From Saururus chinensis (Eukaryota > Streptophyta > Magnoliopsida > Piperales > Saururaceae), in the NCBI GenBank assembly GCA_035235625.1, contig CP141150.1, positions 25,374,756 to 25,438,755 of the forward strand: a stretch of 64,000 bases of DNA, written 5' to 3'. Each line of letters begins with the position of its first letter. Positions within the stretch are counted from its first letter, which is position 1. The notes below the pieces were generated by a model. That model did not search any database. It was not told where the DNA came from and was given only the letters and a program-made list of their open reading frames with translations. A program made the translations under genes and the position numbers. Shown here piece after piece: positions 1-11,070 of this stretch.

Positions 1-207
1 GTAAGCTTGATAAGCAAACCCAGACCAGCCTTGGGCCCACTAGTGCATCTCTCAAGGGAGGCACTTGCCACTATTTGTATTGGCCTTTGGCCTTTTGCTG
101 AGACATTGAACAAGAACAAGCTTTTCCCCTTTTTTCCTTCTACTGCAAGTTTCCCTTTTCCAATGCCAAGCTAGGTATTGTCTTGTGTATCACCCCAATA
201 CACAACA
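1..207 (+). repeat. 5' LTR of the Reina-like element (partial)
   Basis: This stretch matches 4490-4692, including GACCAGCCTTGGGCCCAC against GACTAGCCTTGGGCCCAC, a CTTTTCCCC run and the closing ACACAACA. It ends at 207, directly before the primer-binding site. Its first part lies left of the window. Confidence 0.85.
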
Positions 208-208
208 T

Positions 209-220
209 TGGTATCAAAGC
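209..220 (+). other. Primer-binding site, initiator tRNA-Met type
   Basis: TGGTATCAAAGC follows the 5' LTR after one base. It differs at one position from TGGTATCAGAGC, the usual plant retroelement site complementary to the 3' end of initiator methionine tRNA. Confidence 0.8.
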
Positions 221-283
221 CTTGTCCTGGACATGGCGAAAGGCAAGCAACCACTGGTGGCTTAGGAGAGCCAGGCCGAGAAC

Positions 284-1400
284 ATGGCAAAAGCCATTGA
301 CAGCCGCCCACCACCGACGCATCTGGTCGATCCAGCAGCCATGATGGCTCTGTTCAACAAATTACATGTGAGTGTCCTGCAATTGATGACGATGGTGGCC
401 CAACTTCAGCCAGCAGTAGCACACGCCCAAGCCACAGCTGGCCAGCAAGCCAACAAAGGGGCCCAGCTGATGCAGCCTCCTCCCCTTCACAATCAGCATG
501 GCCCTCTGTTGTCAGCCATTAGGCCCTACCCACACTCATTTCGCTTTGGGTGGATTAATCATGCACGAGAAGGAGAGTGCCAACAGCAGGAAGAATGACA
601 AGTTTTTGAGGACATGCCACAATGAGAAATGGCTCTCGAAACTTGTCGGATGAATTGGAAGATGAATGGGATGAACCTCTAAGACACCAAGGAGGCGGAA
701 TGACTAATGCTGAGCCGCACTTGTCTTGTCTACAATTCCCGTGCTTGTGGGCGATGAAGACCTAGTGTAGTGGCTCCATAAAGCGGAGAAGTTTTTCTCC
801 TACCAAGGCATGGATTCAGTTGAAGAGAGGCTTTGTGTTGCTGCATTCTACTTAAACGGTGATGCATCCATATGGTTACAAGGATATGGGGAGGTTCACT
901 TTCCAATATGGGTGTCCTCCGATCAGTTGTGCATTCAATTTGGGCCAAATGAATTTCTGATTTCAATGAAATACTCTCTTCCATCCAGCAAACCACTATA
1001 CATGCCTACTACACTAAGTTCATGCACATAGCCAATTGGTTACCGCATTGGACACTAGCAGCATTGATTGGAACCTTCAAATGGGGCTTCACGCCAGATA
1101 TTTCCCATGAGAACCGGCACTTTCACTTTACTACCATGCATGAGGTGGTGCGTCATGCTCAAATTGAGGAAGAAAGGTTGTTATGGCAGCAGTGCACCGA
1201 GACGACAATAGGGTGCAGTGGCAGGGACCATGTCCTCATCTCTCGGCTGACCAAGGCAAGCCACACTCATGCCATCAGACCACCGGCTGGCCCTAGCTCA
1301 AATGGAGGAAGGGCACTCGAATGGGCTATGTTTCAAATGTGATGAGCGTTATATGTCGGACCACCATTGCACAGTTTTGGGTAACTTAATCATCAAAGAG
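284..1400 (+). pseudogene. gag remnant of the Reina-like element
   Basis: The 104-codon frame at 284-598 has the Ala/Gln-rich N-terminal part common in chromovirus Gag. A capsid-type Retrotrans_gag block follows around 790-900, with residues such as EERLCVAAFYLNGDASIWLQ. A zinc knuckle ends it at 1323-1370 (GLCFKCDERYMSDHHC), in the chromovirus spacing of Cys-x2-Cys followed by His-x-Cys. Frame changes and stops separate these blocks, so no continuous Gag can be made. It would have packaged the element's RNA in virus-like particles. Confidence 0.75.
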
Positions 1401-1460
1401 GCTGAATTGGAAGAAGAGGATTGAGCATTTGCCACCCTTGATTCCTCCCCCAATGATAGA

Positions 1461-2920
1461 TTGATGCGAGAGAATACGGTGCATGCATTATTTGGTGCCG
1501 TCATTCCTTGCACCATGTGTGTTGTCACAAAGCAACAAAACGTAGTGCTCATGACACATGCCAGGGCACACGTGTTGGTGTGTTGCGCATTTGGTGTGCA
1601 TACATTGCAGGGACTGTCAGCAATATTGTGCGTCCAGTGGTTGCAAGAACTGGGTGATGTGTGGAATTTAAAGGACATGATCATGGACTTCAAGGTGCAC
1701 GGGCAGTGTGTGACTCCATGGGTCTCGACTGGGCTTCCTAAAATCGGCCCAGGCTATGGGATCTCTGTTTCGTTCTGTGTCTAGTGGTTGCAGAAACTGG
1801 GTGATGTGCTGTGGAATTTCAAGGACATGATCATGGACTTTGAGGTACACGGGCAGTGTCATGCTGTTCGAGTTGACAAATGCACCCACCACATTTCAGT
1901 CTCATGAGTGATATTTTTTCCCCTCTTCTTCCCTACTCTTTGGCCTTGTCTTTTTTTATGATATATTGGTCTATAGCACCTTGGGCAAGAGCACTTGGAG
2001 CATCTCAGGTATGTCTTCTCTATTCTCTATATTCATTTGTTGTTCCTCACATGCTTGAAGTGTTACTTTGCCAGTGATCAAGTGGAATATCTTGGGGACA
2101 TCATTTTGGGCCATGGTGTTTCTACAAACCCGGCAAAGGTTGATGCCATGGCCGACCCTTACGTGCGTTCGTGCTCTAAGTGGGTTTTTGGGTTTGACAG
2201 GCTATTATTGTCTTTTCATCAGCCCTGGGACTATCACTACCCCCCTCAGCGCCTTCCTTAAAAAGGGAGCATTTGTTTGGACAGCAGAAGCTCAAGCAGC
2301 CTTTGATAGACTGAAACACTAGACAGTAGCGGCCCATGTATTGTTGCTTCCTAATTTTTTGCAACCATTTGTCAAAAGCAGCTATATCGATACGATATGG
2401 TTGATACTCCTACTATGTATTGATAAAATGTGTGGCAATCGTGCCACCCTTGTGTTCCATATTGGTCCGACCAATACAGGTTGGTACGAGTACGTATCAA
2501 TTGATACGGACCCTATCAGTTCATATGACCTTCCATGGTTGTGGGGATGGACACTTCAGATGGGGGCCTTGGGGTAGTTCTTTTGTGTTGAGAGAGGCCT
2601 TATGTTATGACTATATGCCATTCTTCAGTAAGGCCCCGTCCGGACGCTCCCTTTCTTTGTCTCCCTATGAGAAGGAGATGCTCGCCATAGTCCAAATTGT
2701 GACTATATGGTGGTCGTACATGTTGGGATCCCACTTCCTTATACACACAGACCACAAGTGTCTAAAGTATTTCTTGGAACAAGTCTCGACCCTCACCCAG
2801 CAACATTGGATCAGCTAAGATTACGAGGTTGTGTATAAGGTGAGTGAGAATACAGTGGCAGATGCACTTTCTCGTCACTTCCAGAACAGCTCTTGCCTCG
2901 CCATCACCTAGCCTACATGT
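1461..2920 (+). pseudogene. Protease-linker, reverse transcriptase and RNase H remnant
   Basis: The block starts with a protease-to-RT linker (VQWLQELGDV...KDMIMDFKVHG). The linker occurs twice, at about 1632-1705 and 1785-1860, as a local tandem duplication. RT resumes near 1870 at a degraded TNAPTTFQSLM-like motif, so the N-terminal third of the polymerase is missing. [24 protein letters not shown] (about 2080-2155) and the adjoining [17 protein letters not shown] mark the RT-RNase H connection. RNase H shows SLSPYEKEMLAIV and TDHKCLKYFLEQ (about 2660-2790), then TVADALSR at about 2850. Several frameshifts and stops break it. Confidence 0.75.
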
Positions 2921-3099
2921 TTCTTTATGGCCGACATTCAGCGAGCATATACAGATGATATTGAGACCCGGGATATGATGGCTTGCCTTACGGAGGAGCT
3001 GACTCCCTTACCTTTGTTTTACACAATGGGCCTCTCTTTTAGAAGTGGCGCTTATAGATGCCTGATGTGTCCAACTTGACAGAGGATCCTATCACACTT

Positions 3100-4320
3100 T
3101 CATGACATCCCCTTTGCTGGACATGAGGGGTCATTTCGCACTTATAAGTAGGTGAGCCAAATCTTCATGTAGCGAGGGACCAAGAAGGTGGTCAAGCAAT
3201 ATGTGGCCGCATGTGACATGTGCCAAGGCCGCCACCTCTACTCCAGCCGCTTTGCTTCAGCCTCTTCCTATTCCCAATAGAAAATGGAATGATGTGGCTA
3301 TGGATTTTTTTAATGCCTTATCTGTCGTCCTGGGTAATTCAGTGATCTTGGTAGTCGTTGATCAGCTGTCCAAGCACTTTTGTGCACTTGACCACCCCTA
3401 CACTGCCAAGACTGTGAACAGAGCTATACATTCGTGAAGTGGCTAACCTTCATGGGATGATGCAAATGATTGAGTCGAACAGCGAAGAAGTATTCTTATC
3501 TCAATTTTGGCAAAAGTTCTTTCGTCTTCACAGTACCAACTTACATATGAGCACCACCTATCACCCGCATATTGATGGCCAAAAGGAGGTGGTTAATCGT
3601 TGCCTCAAATAGTACTTGTGTAGTTTTGCAGGTGACCAACCCTGTCATTGGCTCTAGTTACTTCCATGGGCTGAGCAGTCCTACAACACGGCTTACCACA
3701 CAACAGCTGGGCTCACTCCTTTCCAAGTGGTGTATGGCATAACACCCCCACTGTATTGGACTATATCCCTCAACGCTCGTCTCTGGATGAGGTAGACTAC
3801 CTTCTCCAGACTCATGATGAAGTCTTATGCTAGCTCAAGAGCAACCTCACTACTGCCCAGAATCGAATGAAACAAGTGTATGATAGCAAGCATGCCGAGC
3901 AAGAATTTCATGGGGGTGATTTGGTTTGTCTCAGTCCTGCCCTAGTGCCAAAGTGCACTCTATCAGGCCGATCATTCTAAGTTGGTGCACCACTTCCATG
4001 CTCCCTATCTAGTGCTTGAGCGACTTGGTTAGGTGGTGTATCGCCTTGATCTTCAAGTTGACTACTTGGTCTGTCCCGTTTTTCATGTCTCACAGTTACG
4101 TCAACAGATTGGGGACTCAACCCGTATTTCCACCATTCCCCGCTACTAGCATTTCCTACTACCACGGCTACTCTAGTGCCCACTTCCATTGTGGACAAGC
4201 AGCATGTTCTTCACTCTCGAAGGATTGTGACTGAGGTTCTCATCGCTTGGTATGGCCAGCCAATGGATGATGCAACATGGATGTTGGAGGATGAGTTCTT
4301 TCTGTGCTTTCATTCTTAGT
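3100..4320 (+). pseudogene. Integrase and chromodomain-like tail remnant
   Basis: Recognisable pieces are a zinc-binding tail (VKQYVAACDMCQ, about 3193-3228), the catalytic-core start (WNDVAMDFFNALSVV, about 3286-3330), a degraded HPHIDGQKEVVNR motif (about 3560-3600) and TTAGLTPFQVVYG (about 3700-3735). After the GPY/F-like region there is RRIVTEVLIAWYGQPMDDAT (about 4214-4273, with a frame change), which resembles the chromodomain that directs chromoviruses to heterochromatin. Multiple stops make it non-coding. Confidence 0.75.
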
Positions 4321-4357
4321 CGCCTTGAAGACAAGGTGAAAACAGAGCGTGGTGGAG

Positions 4358-4692
4358 TGTTGTGTACACACCATAGTCCTTAGCCACTTATAGTTCAGAC
4401 TCTGTTCATGCTGCAAATTATGCCATGACAATATTAATTTATTTTCTTTTACTTATAATGTAAAATTATGATAGTTGTAGGTAATAAATAGTGGAAGCCT
4501 GATAGGCAAGCCTAGACTAGCCTTGGGCCCACTTGGCACTCCTCCCAAGGGGGATCACGCCACTATTTGTACTAGCCTATTGCTGAGACATTCAACAAGA
4601 ACAAGCTTTTCCCCTTTTTTCTTTCTTCTTCAAGTCTCTTTTTTCCAACACAAAGCTAGGTACCATCTTTTGTCTCACCCTGAGACACAACA
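4358..4692 (+). repeat. 3' LTR of the Reina-like element
   Basis: The repeat starts TGTTGTGTACACACC directly after a G-rich tract (AGCGTGGTGGAG, polypurine-like) and ends ACACAACA. Its last 200 bp match the partial 5' LTR at 1-207 with scattered substitutions and small indels, so the insertion is not recent. The 4693-4988 stretch to its right is SEX4 intron sequence with nothing else recognisable. Confidence 0.8.
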
Positions 4693-4988
4693 ATATTCTT
4701 ACGCCATAGTGTAACTCAATAAACAAAGCAGGTCAAATTAAGTTTGGAATTCTAAATTGATCAAGTAACCAATAGTTGGCGACAGTTAAATGATGCAATA
4801 CAATATATACAATAATATGACCGTTATGAACTCAAACTTCATTGTTTGAAAAAGACTTGAAATCATACTTTAGGTGTACAGAGATAGCAGCAGACTCAGG
4901 AAGTAAAACTCACCTCATAGCCTAAAGTGTTGTGATGATCATAGAAAAGGAAACAGGTGATGATAATCTACTTACATTCTTTTCTCAC

Positions 4989-6509
4989 CTTATTTCAGCA
5001 CGAACATGCTCTATGTCACCACATTGTTTTGCATAATCTTGAATGGCACCTATGTCAACATCAAAGTATCTGAAAAGACTAGTAAAGGATTCTGGCCAGT
5101 ACCAACCATCAATGATGTTAGAAAAAATAAAGAAGTCTGAACGCATCAATTTGCACATAAATGAATGAAACAAATTGGATCAATTTGTTTGGGATACTCA
5201 AGATCCGAATTTTGTTGCAAACAGAAAATCGTCTTCACTCCAATACTACGCAACTTGTCAACGTCATCAGGTGTCTACAGTCAATAGAACTAAAAGATGT
5301 CAGCTACAATGTAACAAATTTGTCAACTCAAAAAGTAAATATGAGAATCACCTGTAGGCATGACCCAACAATCATATCTGGTAATATAAAGTTGTAGTTC
5401 ATCCCCAATTCATGCCTATAAGTCAACACTGAATGACATACACCAATTAAAGCAAATTTAGAAGAAAATAATAAAAACTACAAACTTGCCTCTCTAGAAA
5501 AAGTGGGAATATAGATAAGAAATAAAAGAAATGTGGTTGACTTACCAGCACCCATTGCTTGTGTCATATTATTACTATAAATTGCAGACTTCTTTTCATC
5601 CTCTACTTCCATGCTACTCACCTCAGTACTGGATATGGGGTCAGATGACGCCTGTAAGACAAACCTCAGTTAAACCAATTGCGTTATACATAGAAGAAAA
5701 TGCACTACTCGTAACTTGGTTTGTAAAAGAATGATTAAACTTTTTATACAACTTTGGACACAAATTCACACACAAAAAAGAAAAGGATAAAACATGTTCC
5801 AATTTTAATGCTTCAACTTTGGGCGCAAATATGGAATAAAAAGTTTTAAAGGGAAAAACAAAAAGAAAAAAAAAGCAAAAATATGTACCAGCTCTACTTC
5901 TTTTAGACGCCAATCCACATTAATCACGAATGCCCAATCAGCTGAGAAAATAAGTGATTTGAAAGACCAATAAAAAACAGAATCCAAATCAAGACTTCAC
6001 TGTTGGCAGATTAAATTTAGATAAAATACGAGCAGATCTCCAATTAAATAAAACCAACGCGTCCAACAACAAAAATAACATAACCAATACAACTTTCAAG
6101 CATCAACGAGCTAAAAAATAAGAAAGAACACACACGAAAATGATACAAAGAAGGATAAATTAACCTAACCTTCACACAAATATGTCTTCCAACGCTAAAT
6201 TTTTCTGTTCTGACCATTCCCTGTTCCAACTCAGCATATACAAACCAAATTTAATATTTGTTGATAAAGATCACAAGTTCATTTACAGTCACAAACATAG
6301 GCACAAGATAAAGCTCAAATACCAATAAGATAGGAGATGGATGCTTCCCAAGATGGGGTCTGAAGCTTGGTAATGGCAAAACAGAGGATCTGACCATTGC
6401 AGCAAGTTGAGTAGGAAGACGATATATGTTAGTACAGAAGGTAGGAAAAAAGCCAAAAAAAATGGAAGTTCAAATTCGAGTACCTAGGAAGAATTTGGAG
6501 GCAGTTCAT
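4989..6509 (-). CDS. SEX4: Phosphoglucan phosphatase SEX4 (DSP4), exons 1-7, 5' half of the gene
   Basis: SEX4 is a plastid dual-specificity phosphatase that removes phosphate from starch glucan during starch breakdown. Seven exons join in one open frame: 6509-6484, 6389-6323, 6220-6170, 5651-5546, 5428-5352, 5274-5198 and 5069-4989 (161 codons plus two bases). Every junction has GT and AG. The start MNCLQILPR matches the family's transit-peptide start. [42 protein letters not shown] and [14 protein letters not shown] match the N-terminal part of the phosphatase domain. A Leu replaces the usual Arg in NFIRPD. The Cys-x5-Arg catalytic loop and the carbohydrate-binding domain should lie left of the window. 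The Reina-like element lies in intron 7, 296 bp past the exon 7 donor. I infer that the gene may still be functional. Confidence 0.9.
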
Positions 6510-6720
6510 TGCTGAATCTTGTGAGCCAGCAGCGGAGTGGAACTCGTGACTCGTGAGCAAGATGAATGACAAGCTAATCTTGAAAATTACCATTCGACTT
6601 CCTTTTCGAGTATTTAAAATATAAAAAAACGCGGGGCCCATAGATCAACGGTCAGAATTAGCCCATGTAACATGGGGCCCCTGTGTGATGATTCGTCACT
6701 TTTCACGTGTGACTGGTCCT
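6510..6720 (-). promoter_or_regulatory. SEX4 leader and core promoter
   Basis: Reading leftwards, a TATA-like TATATTTTAAATA lies at 6623-6611, about 100 bp before the start codon. GGGCCC and GGCCCAT motifs, like the site II elements of plant housekeeping promoters, flank it at about 6635-6641. A CACGTG G-box core lies at 6704-6709. Position and composition fit a promoter, but no transcript start can be seen. Confidence 0.5.
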
Positions 6721-8535
6721 AAAATATCTGGGCACCGGACATTGGTACAATCTGACGTATGTTGAGGGAGTGGCAGCCGTCAGATCATCTGGGCCCCATA
6801 ATGATCAGACGGATGTCAGTTATGAGGGTTCTATGCAAAACCAAAAGGCATAACTGAGACGGAATATTCGGGTGCCATTGGCATCGCGGTCAACCGCCAC
6901 GGCTGGCCCCTACCGTGCCGAACCTAGCGCGGGCCCTCGTGTTCTCGGCATTGTCCCAACCCGTTCAGTGTCGTGTACTCGTGTTTGCCTCATCGTCAGT
7001 TCTAAAGAGTTTTTAATGATTTTTACTCATTATATAAGTTTAATAGAAGAAGAAACGTATAAGAATTGTTCTTATATAATTGACAGCGCACATGTTAGTA
7101 TATTAATAATAATATTAATCTTCACAATAATAGTCTCTTAATGTTTTTTATGTTATGCTCACGGTGAGTAAGGAACATAAAAAAACTCTTATGATTCGTT
7201 CGACTCCACTTTACCTATTATACCCACTTCCCCTTAGACTCAATAAACACATTTAAAAACTTTTGATTAGGTTTTGGGCATTTTACTAAGGCAGTTGAAG
7301 TTTTTGCAATCATAATCATTAATCAGACCAATATATGTTAATTCAGTAGAAGACAATTTCAATTTTGTATGATTTTGGGTAACATTGCATTTGGTCGAGT
7401 CATTGGATTTGATGGCAACACCTGTAGGATTAAGTGAATATTATACTGAGACCATTGTTGGGTTGCCTCTATTTCTTCCATGCTGAACGTGGAAAGCTTT
7501 TCTAGGTTGGACTATTCATCAATGTAAAATCAGGCTAACTTCAAAGTGTATTTAAATTGGGTTAAGTCTGTGTATTGATTGGGTTAAAAATATAAACTCT
7601 AACCCTATTTAAGTTGGGTCAGGTAAGGTATGCATGTAATTCTATTTTTTTATTAATTAAAATATTTTTTTAATTTAATATTTTATATGTTATATTTGTC
7701 GGGCCAAACATAGAAATAATTTAGATGCAATGTACCATTATAAATAGATATCAAATATTTTTTGTGTTATTTAATGAAGTAAGACTTAGATAGAGCATTG
7801 TGGCATTATTAGACACATGTCCAACACTATAAAAATCTAACAAAAATTACTAATTGACTATTAAATAAAATACAAGCTCTATATACTAACTCATATATAC
7901 TCGTATTTGGCAACTATGAATTCTAGTCTCATAGTCTAAATATTATGTCATAGGTCACGAAGATAATAGTATCAAAAGACTGTGGTTTGGAGCACATTAT
8001 ACATATTCATGATCAGTTTGGCGGCGGCTCTCATTTGATAAAGCTATTCTTTAATTTTCTAAGGCTGCTAAAAATGTGCAAATCTAAATATGTATAATGT
8101 ATACAAAAATATATAAATTTATTATTAAGAAGTGTGATTATACATGAGGCATATAAAAAAATTTAAAAAAATATAGTCATGTAGGATCTCATTTGATTGA
8201 GCTCATCGAGATCTTTCTAACAATACAAAGAACGAGTGACTAAATTTAGAGTGCAAGATATAAATTTATAAAACTAAAATCAACATAACTTAAAAAATAG
8301 AGATTATGATTCTAATATCTTTAGTTTTTTTAAGGATTACAATAACTCAAATGAGGGTAAAATAAGAATTACTAGTTTAAAATATATATAGATCAAATAG
8401 TCAAAATTTGAAAGTTTTATGGTACATCAATTTGTTTTATATTATAGAATGATTTTAATGAAGATTATGCCTATTCATGGAGGTATATTTTTAGTCAGGT
8501 ATCTAGTTGATTATTTACATAAAAGAGAGAGGAGA
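6721..8535. other. AT-rich spacer, no gene recognised
   Basis: I see no coding region here. 6720-6990 is moderately GC-rich and may be distal SEX4 promoter. From about 7240 the sequence is strongly AT-rich with short frames only. The one structured item is a candidate miniature element at 7004-7190. Confidence 0.6.
7004..7190. repeat. Candidate MITE with AAGAGTTTTT ends
   Basis: The block begins AAGAGTTTTTAATGATT and ends AACATAAAAAAACTCTT, so its ends are inverted copies of about 10-17 bp. The same ends bound a clearer element at 29511-29737. Both interiors hold a TTAGTATATTAATA/CTTACTAATATTAAT-like segment. No target duplication is clear. Confidence 0.45.
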
Positions 8536-9189
8536 TGTAATATAACGATTGTAAATCGGGAAAAATGATGAATAAGAAACCTGTAGAAGCGGTTTTATAA
8601 TTTAAAACATAACACATCAGTTTTTCCCATACAAATTTTTACTCATTCGATCAAACATCGTACAGCCAAACCAAACATCCTCAGGCGCTACTCGAACACA
8701 AACGTATGAATAAATTGCTATGATCATATACTTTAAATACAAATCTCTCCCGGGCATTCGTGACTGCAAGTCCCATAATAGTCCACAGTCTAATCCAAAT
8801 TACAAGTCTAGAAAGCATAACCGCTTTAATTCTCATCTCACCCATTACAAGAGATCGTGGCACAAATAATACTCATAGTAAGTCAAAGATATACCTGAGT
8901 CAAAGGAATCAATCCATCATGAAAATGAGCATCCATCTCCAGGAGCTTTCATTCACAAACCTGCAAAAGCCTCCCGAACAACGGGGCTAAAAAATAGGGT
9001 AATAAGTATTTTCATACTTAGTAGGAAAATACTCAGTAGGGGAGTTTTAAACAGTGAACTTTGTAAGTCTATACATAGATGCGTTCATGCAACTCAAACA
9101 TGAAGCAGACAAGCATATAATAATCATGCACATACGCATACAATCATCCCAAATACATCATTAAACCAATCTTACACATACACTCTCAA

Positions 9190-9560
9190 TCAGAGTCTTA
9201 GAAACTTACTCATACAATCGTACTCTTACTCATATAACTTACACATACTTGTACGACCTTACTCATACAATCTTACTCATATGACCTTACTCATACAATC
9301 TTACTCGTAAACATACGCTTACAGTCTTGCTCAAAATCATACTCTTACAGTCTTACTCGGAATCATACTTTTACAGTCCTTCTCAAAATCATACTCTTAC
9401 AGTCTTCCTCATAAACATATTCTTACAGTTGTGCTTAGAATCATACACTTACAGTCTTACTCAAAATCATACTCTTACAGTCTTACTCAGAAACATACTC
9501 TTACAGTCATGCTTAAAAACTTACACTTACTTAGAAACATACATACTCACTCATACAGTC
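9190..9560. repeat. Tandem repeat array, unit about 26-30 bp
   Basis: Degenerate copies of a unit like CATACTCTTACAGTCTTACT repeat about ten times. The spacing varies, so it is an old minisatellite inside the solo-LTR-like block. Confidence 0.75.
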
Positions 9561-9784
9561 ATACACATACTATCAACTATTGAAGCTCATTACTATTAAT
9601 AAGCTTCAGTATCAAAATGGAAAAGAATGCCACTGGGGCATCACCTTAACCTCCGGGGAGTGACTAGATGTCATGGACTTTTCTAAAGTCAAGGCACATC
9701 AATGCTTATGGGGCATAGGATCAAACAAGTAAGAGCAATTCCATGATACAATTGCCCACACTTTAGGGGTCTTATAGTGTTAGT

Positions 9785-9895
9785 GCCACTTAGGCAGAAA
9801 TCATACAATGCCACTCTTAGGCAGAAATCATACAGTGCCACTCTTGGGCAGAAATCATATAGTGTCACTCTTGGGCAGAATCATACAATGCTTTA
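9785..9895. repeat. Tandem repeat, unit about 32 bp, four copies
   Basis: Four copies of a unit containing TGCCACTCTTGGGCAGAAAT and CATACAG lie head to tail with a few substitutions each. Confidence 0.75.
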
Positions 9896-10758
9896 AATAA
9901 AATAGCAAACGTTTGGGCTTAATGCAACACACTGACAAAATTGAAAATATGCATCGCTCTCAACAGAGCATTAGACTTCTGGGGCTCCATTCAACACACA
10001 AACAATATCCCGCAGGATAAACACCATAGCAAGACAAGAGAAATGCTCAGCCGACTCATTATCGGCTAGCTCAAACACGGAACTTAATCCATCAAAACCC
10101 TCAGGTCTCAAACTCACAATGCTATCATTATCTTTGCTTATAATTCAAGTTTGAATTAAGTAATTTATGTGGGTACAATTATGCCATAAAACTCTCAAAA
10201 ATACAATGCTCCACTGATCAAACCGAAGTTGAGCCTGATCTAAAACCCTAGTTTGTCAAGGCAACAGACTTCACTTAACCCATCCATTTCATGATCATAA
10301 TTTACCGTATACCAAAATCTTACATATTCATACAATCTCTGCCATCCACCTTATGACCAACACATCTTACTCGGAAGTCATCAAACTGAGCTCCTCAGAG
10401 CCAATCCCAGTTATAGCCTCTTACTTATACCTCACTTATTATGCTTACTTTTCACTTCATAATTTGTACATTATGCTTGTACAATTATTCAACACATTTA
10501 CTATCAGACAATCCCCCAACATATGCTCTGATTCAAACCAATCCACTCCAATCCTCGCCCGTCAAACTGACATCCTCTATCGTCCGTCATAATGCCACAC
10601 ATCCACAACAAATCCGTACCAAACCTTTTGTCACCTCTTACCATCCATCACCCATACTTCTGCCCCCACACGCATACACATATCCATTGCACATGCATAT
10701 AGCCATATACATACATATGTCCATCACACATATGTATAACATACACATACTTCCATAC

Positions 10759-11070
10759 ATAGCTTACTAACAAACTCACTAGCCATCACTAGCACACACA
10801 TAATCCACATAAGTAGCTTACCAACGTACTCTCTATCCATCACTAGCACACACATAATCAACATGCATTAGCTTACCAACGTACTCGCTAGCTATCACTA
10901 GCTCATACATACACATCCATACATGTAGCTTACCAACATAGTCACTAGCCATCACTAGCACATACACAATCCACATACGTAGCTTACCAACATACTCGCT
11001 AGCTATCACTAACACACATACGTAGCTTACCAACAAGCATGCTAGCCATCACTAACACACACATACTTCA
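10759..11070. repeat. Tandem repeat, unit about 54 bp, six copies
   Basis: Copies begin near 10759, 10813, 10868, 10925, 10979 and 11022, each starting TAGCTTACYAACR. Each carries CTAGCCATCACTAGCACA or a close variant, then ATAATCCACATA. Copies diverge gradually along their whole length, as in a minisatellite. Confidence 0.8.

Larger units (their letters stand above)
1..4692 (+). mobile_element. Ty3/gypsy chromovirus (Reina-like), decayed, left end cut by the window
   Basis: Two matching long terminal repeats (1-207 partial, 4358-4692) flank gag, protease-linker, reverse transcriptase, RNase H, integrase and a chromodomain-like tail, in the order usual for Ty3 chromoviruses. The short LTR (about 335 bp) and total length near 5 kb fit the Reina clade better than the long-LTR Tekay or CRM clades; this clade call is inference. 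Every domain is broken by stops, frameshifts or deletions, so the element is dead. It lies antisense within an intron of the SEX4 gene. The left insertion junction is outside the window, so the target duplication cannot be checked; the bases just after the right LTR are ATATT. Confidence 0.85.

Noticed and set aside
1..4692. Integrated plant pararetrovirus
   Set aside because: LTRs, an initiator-Met primer site, a polypurine-like tract and an integrase with chromodomain-like tail identify a Ty3 retrotransposon; no movement-protein domain was seen.
5860..5913. Extra SEX4 exon reading [18 protein letters not shown]
   Set aside because: It has an AG before and a GT after, but including it breaks the frame between exons 3 and 4, which join perfectly without it and match the family.
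10759..11070. CRISPR-like array of regularly spaced repeats
   Set aside because: The repeats diverge gradually along the whole unit with no constant repeat plus unique spacer pattern, and the DNA is from a plant nucleus. It is a minisatellite.
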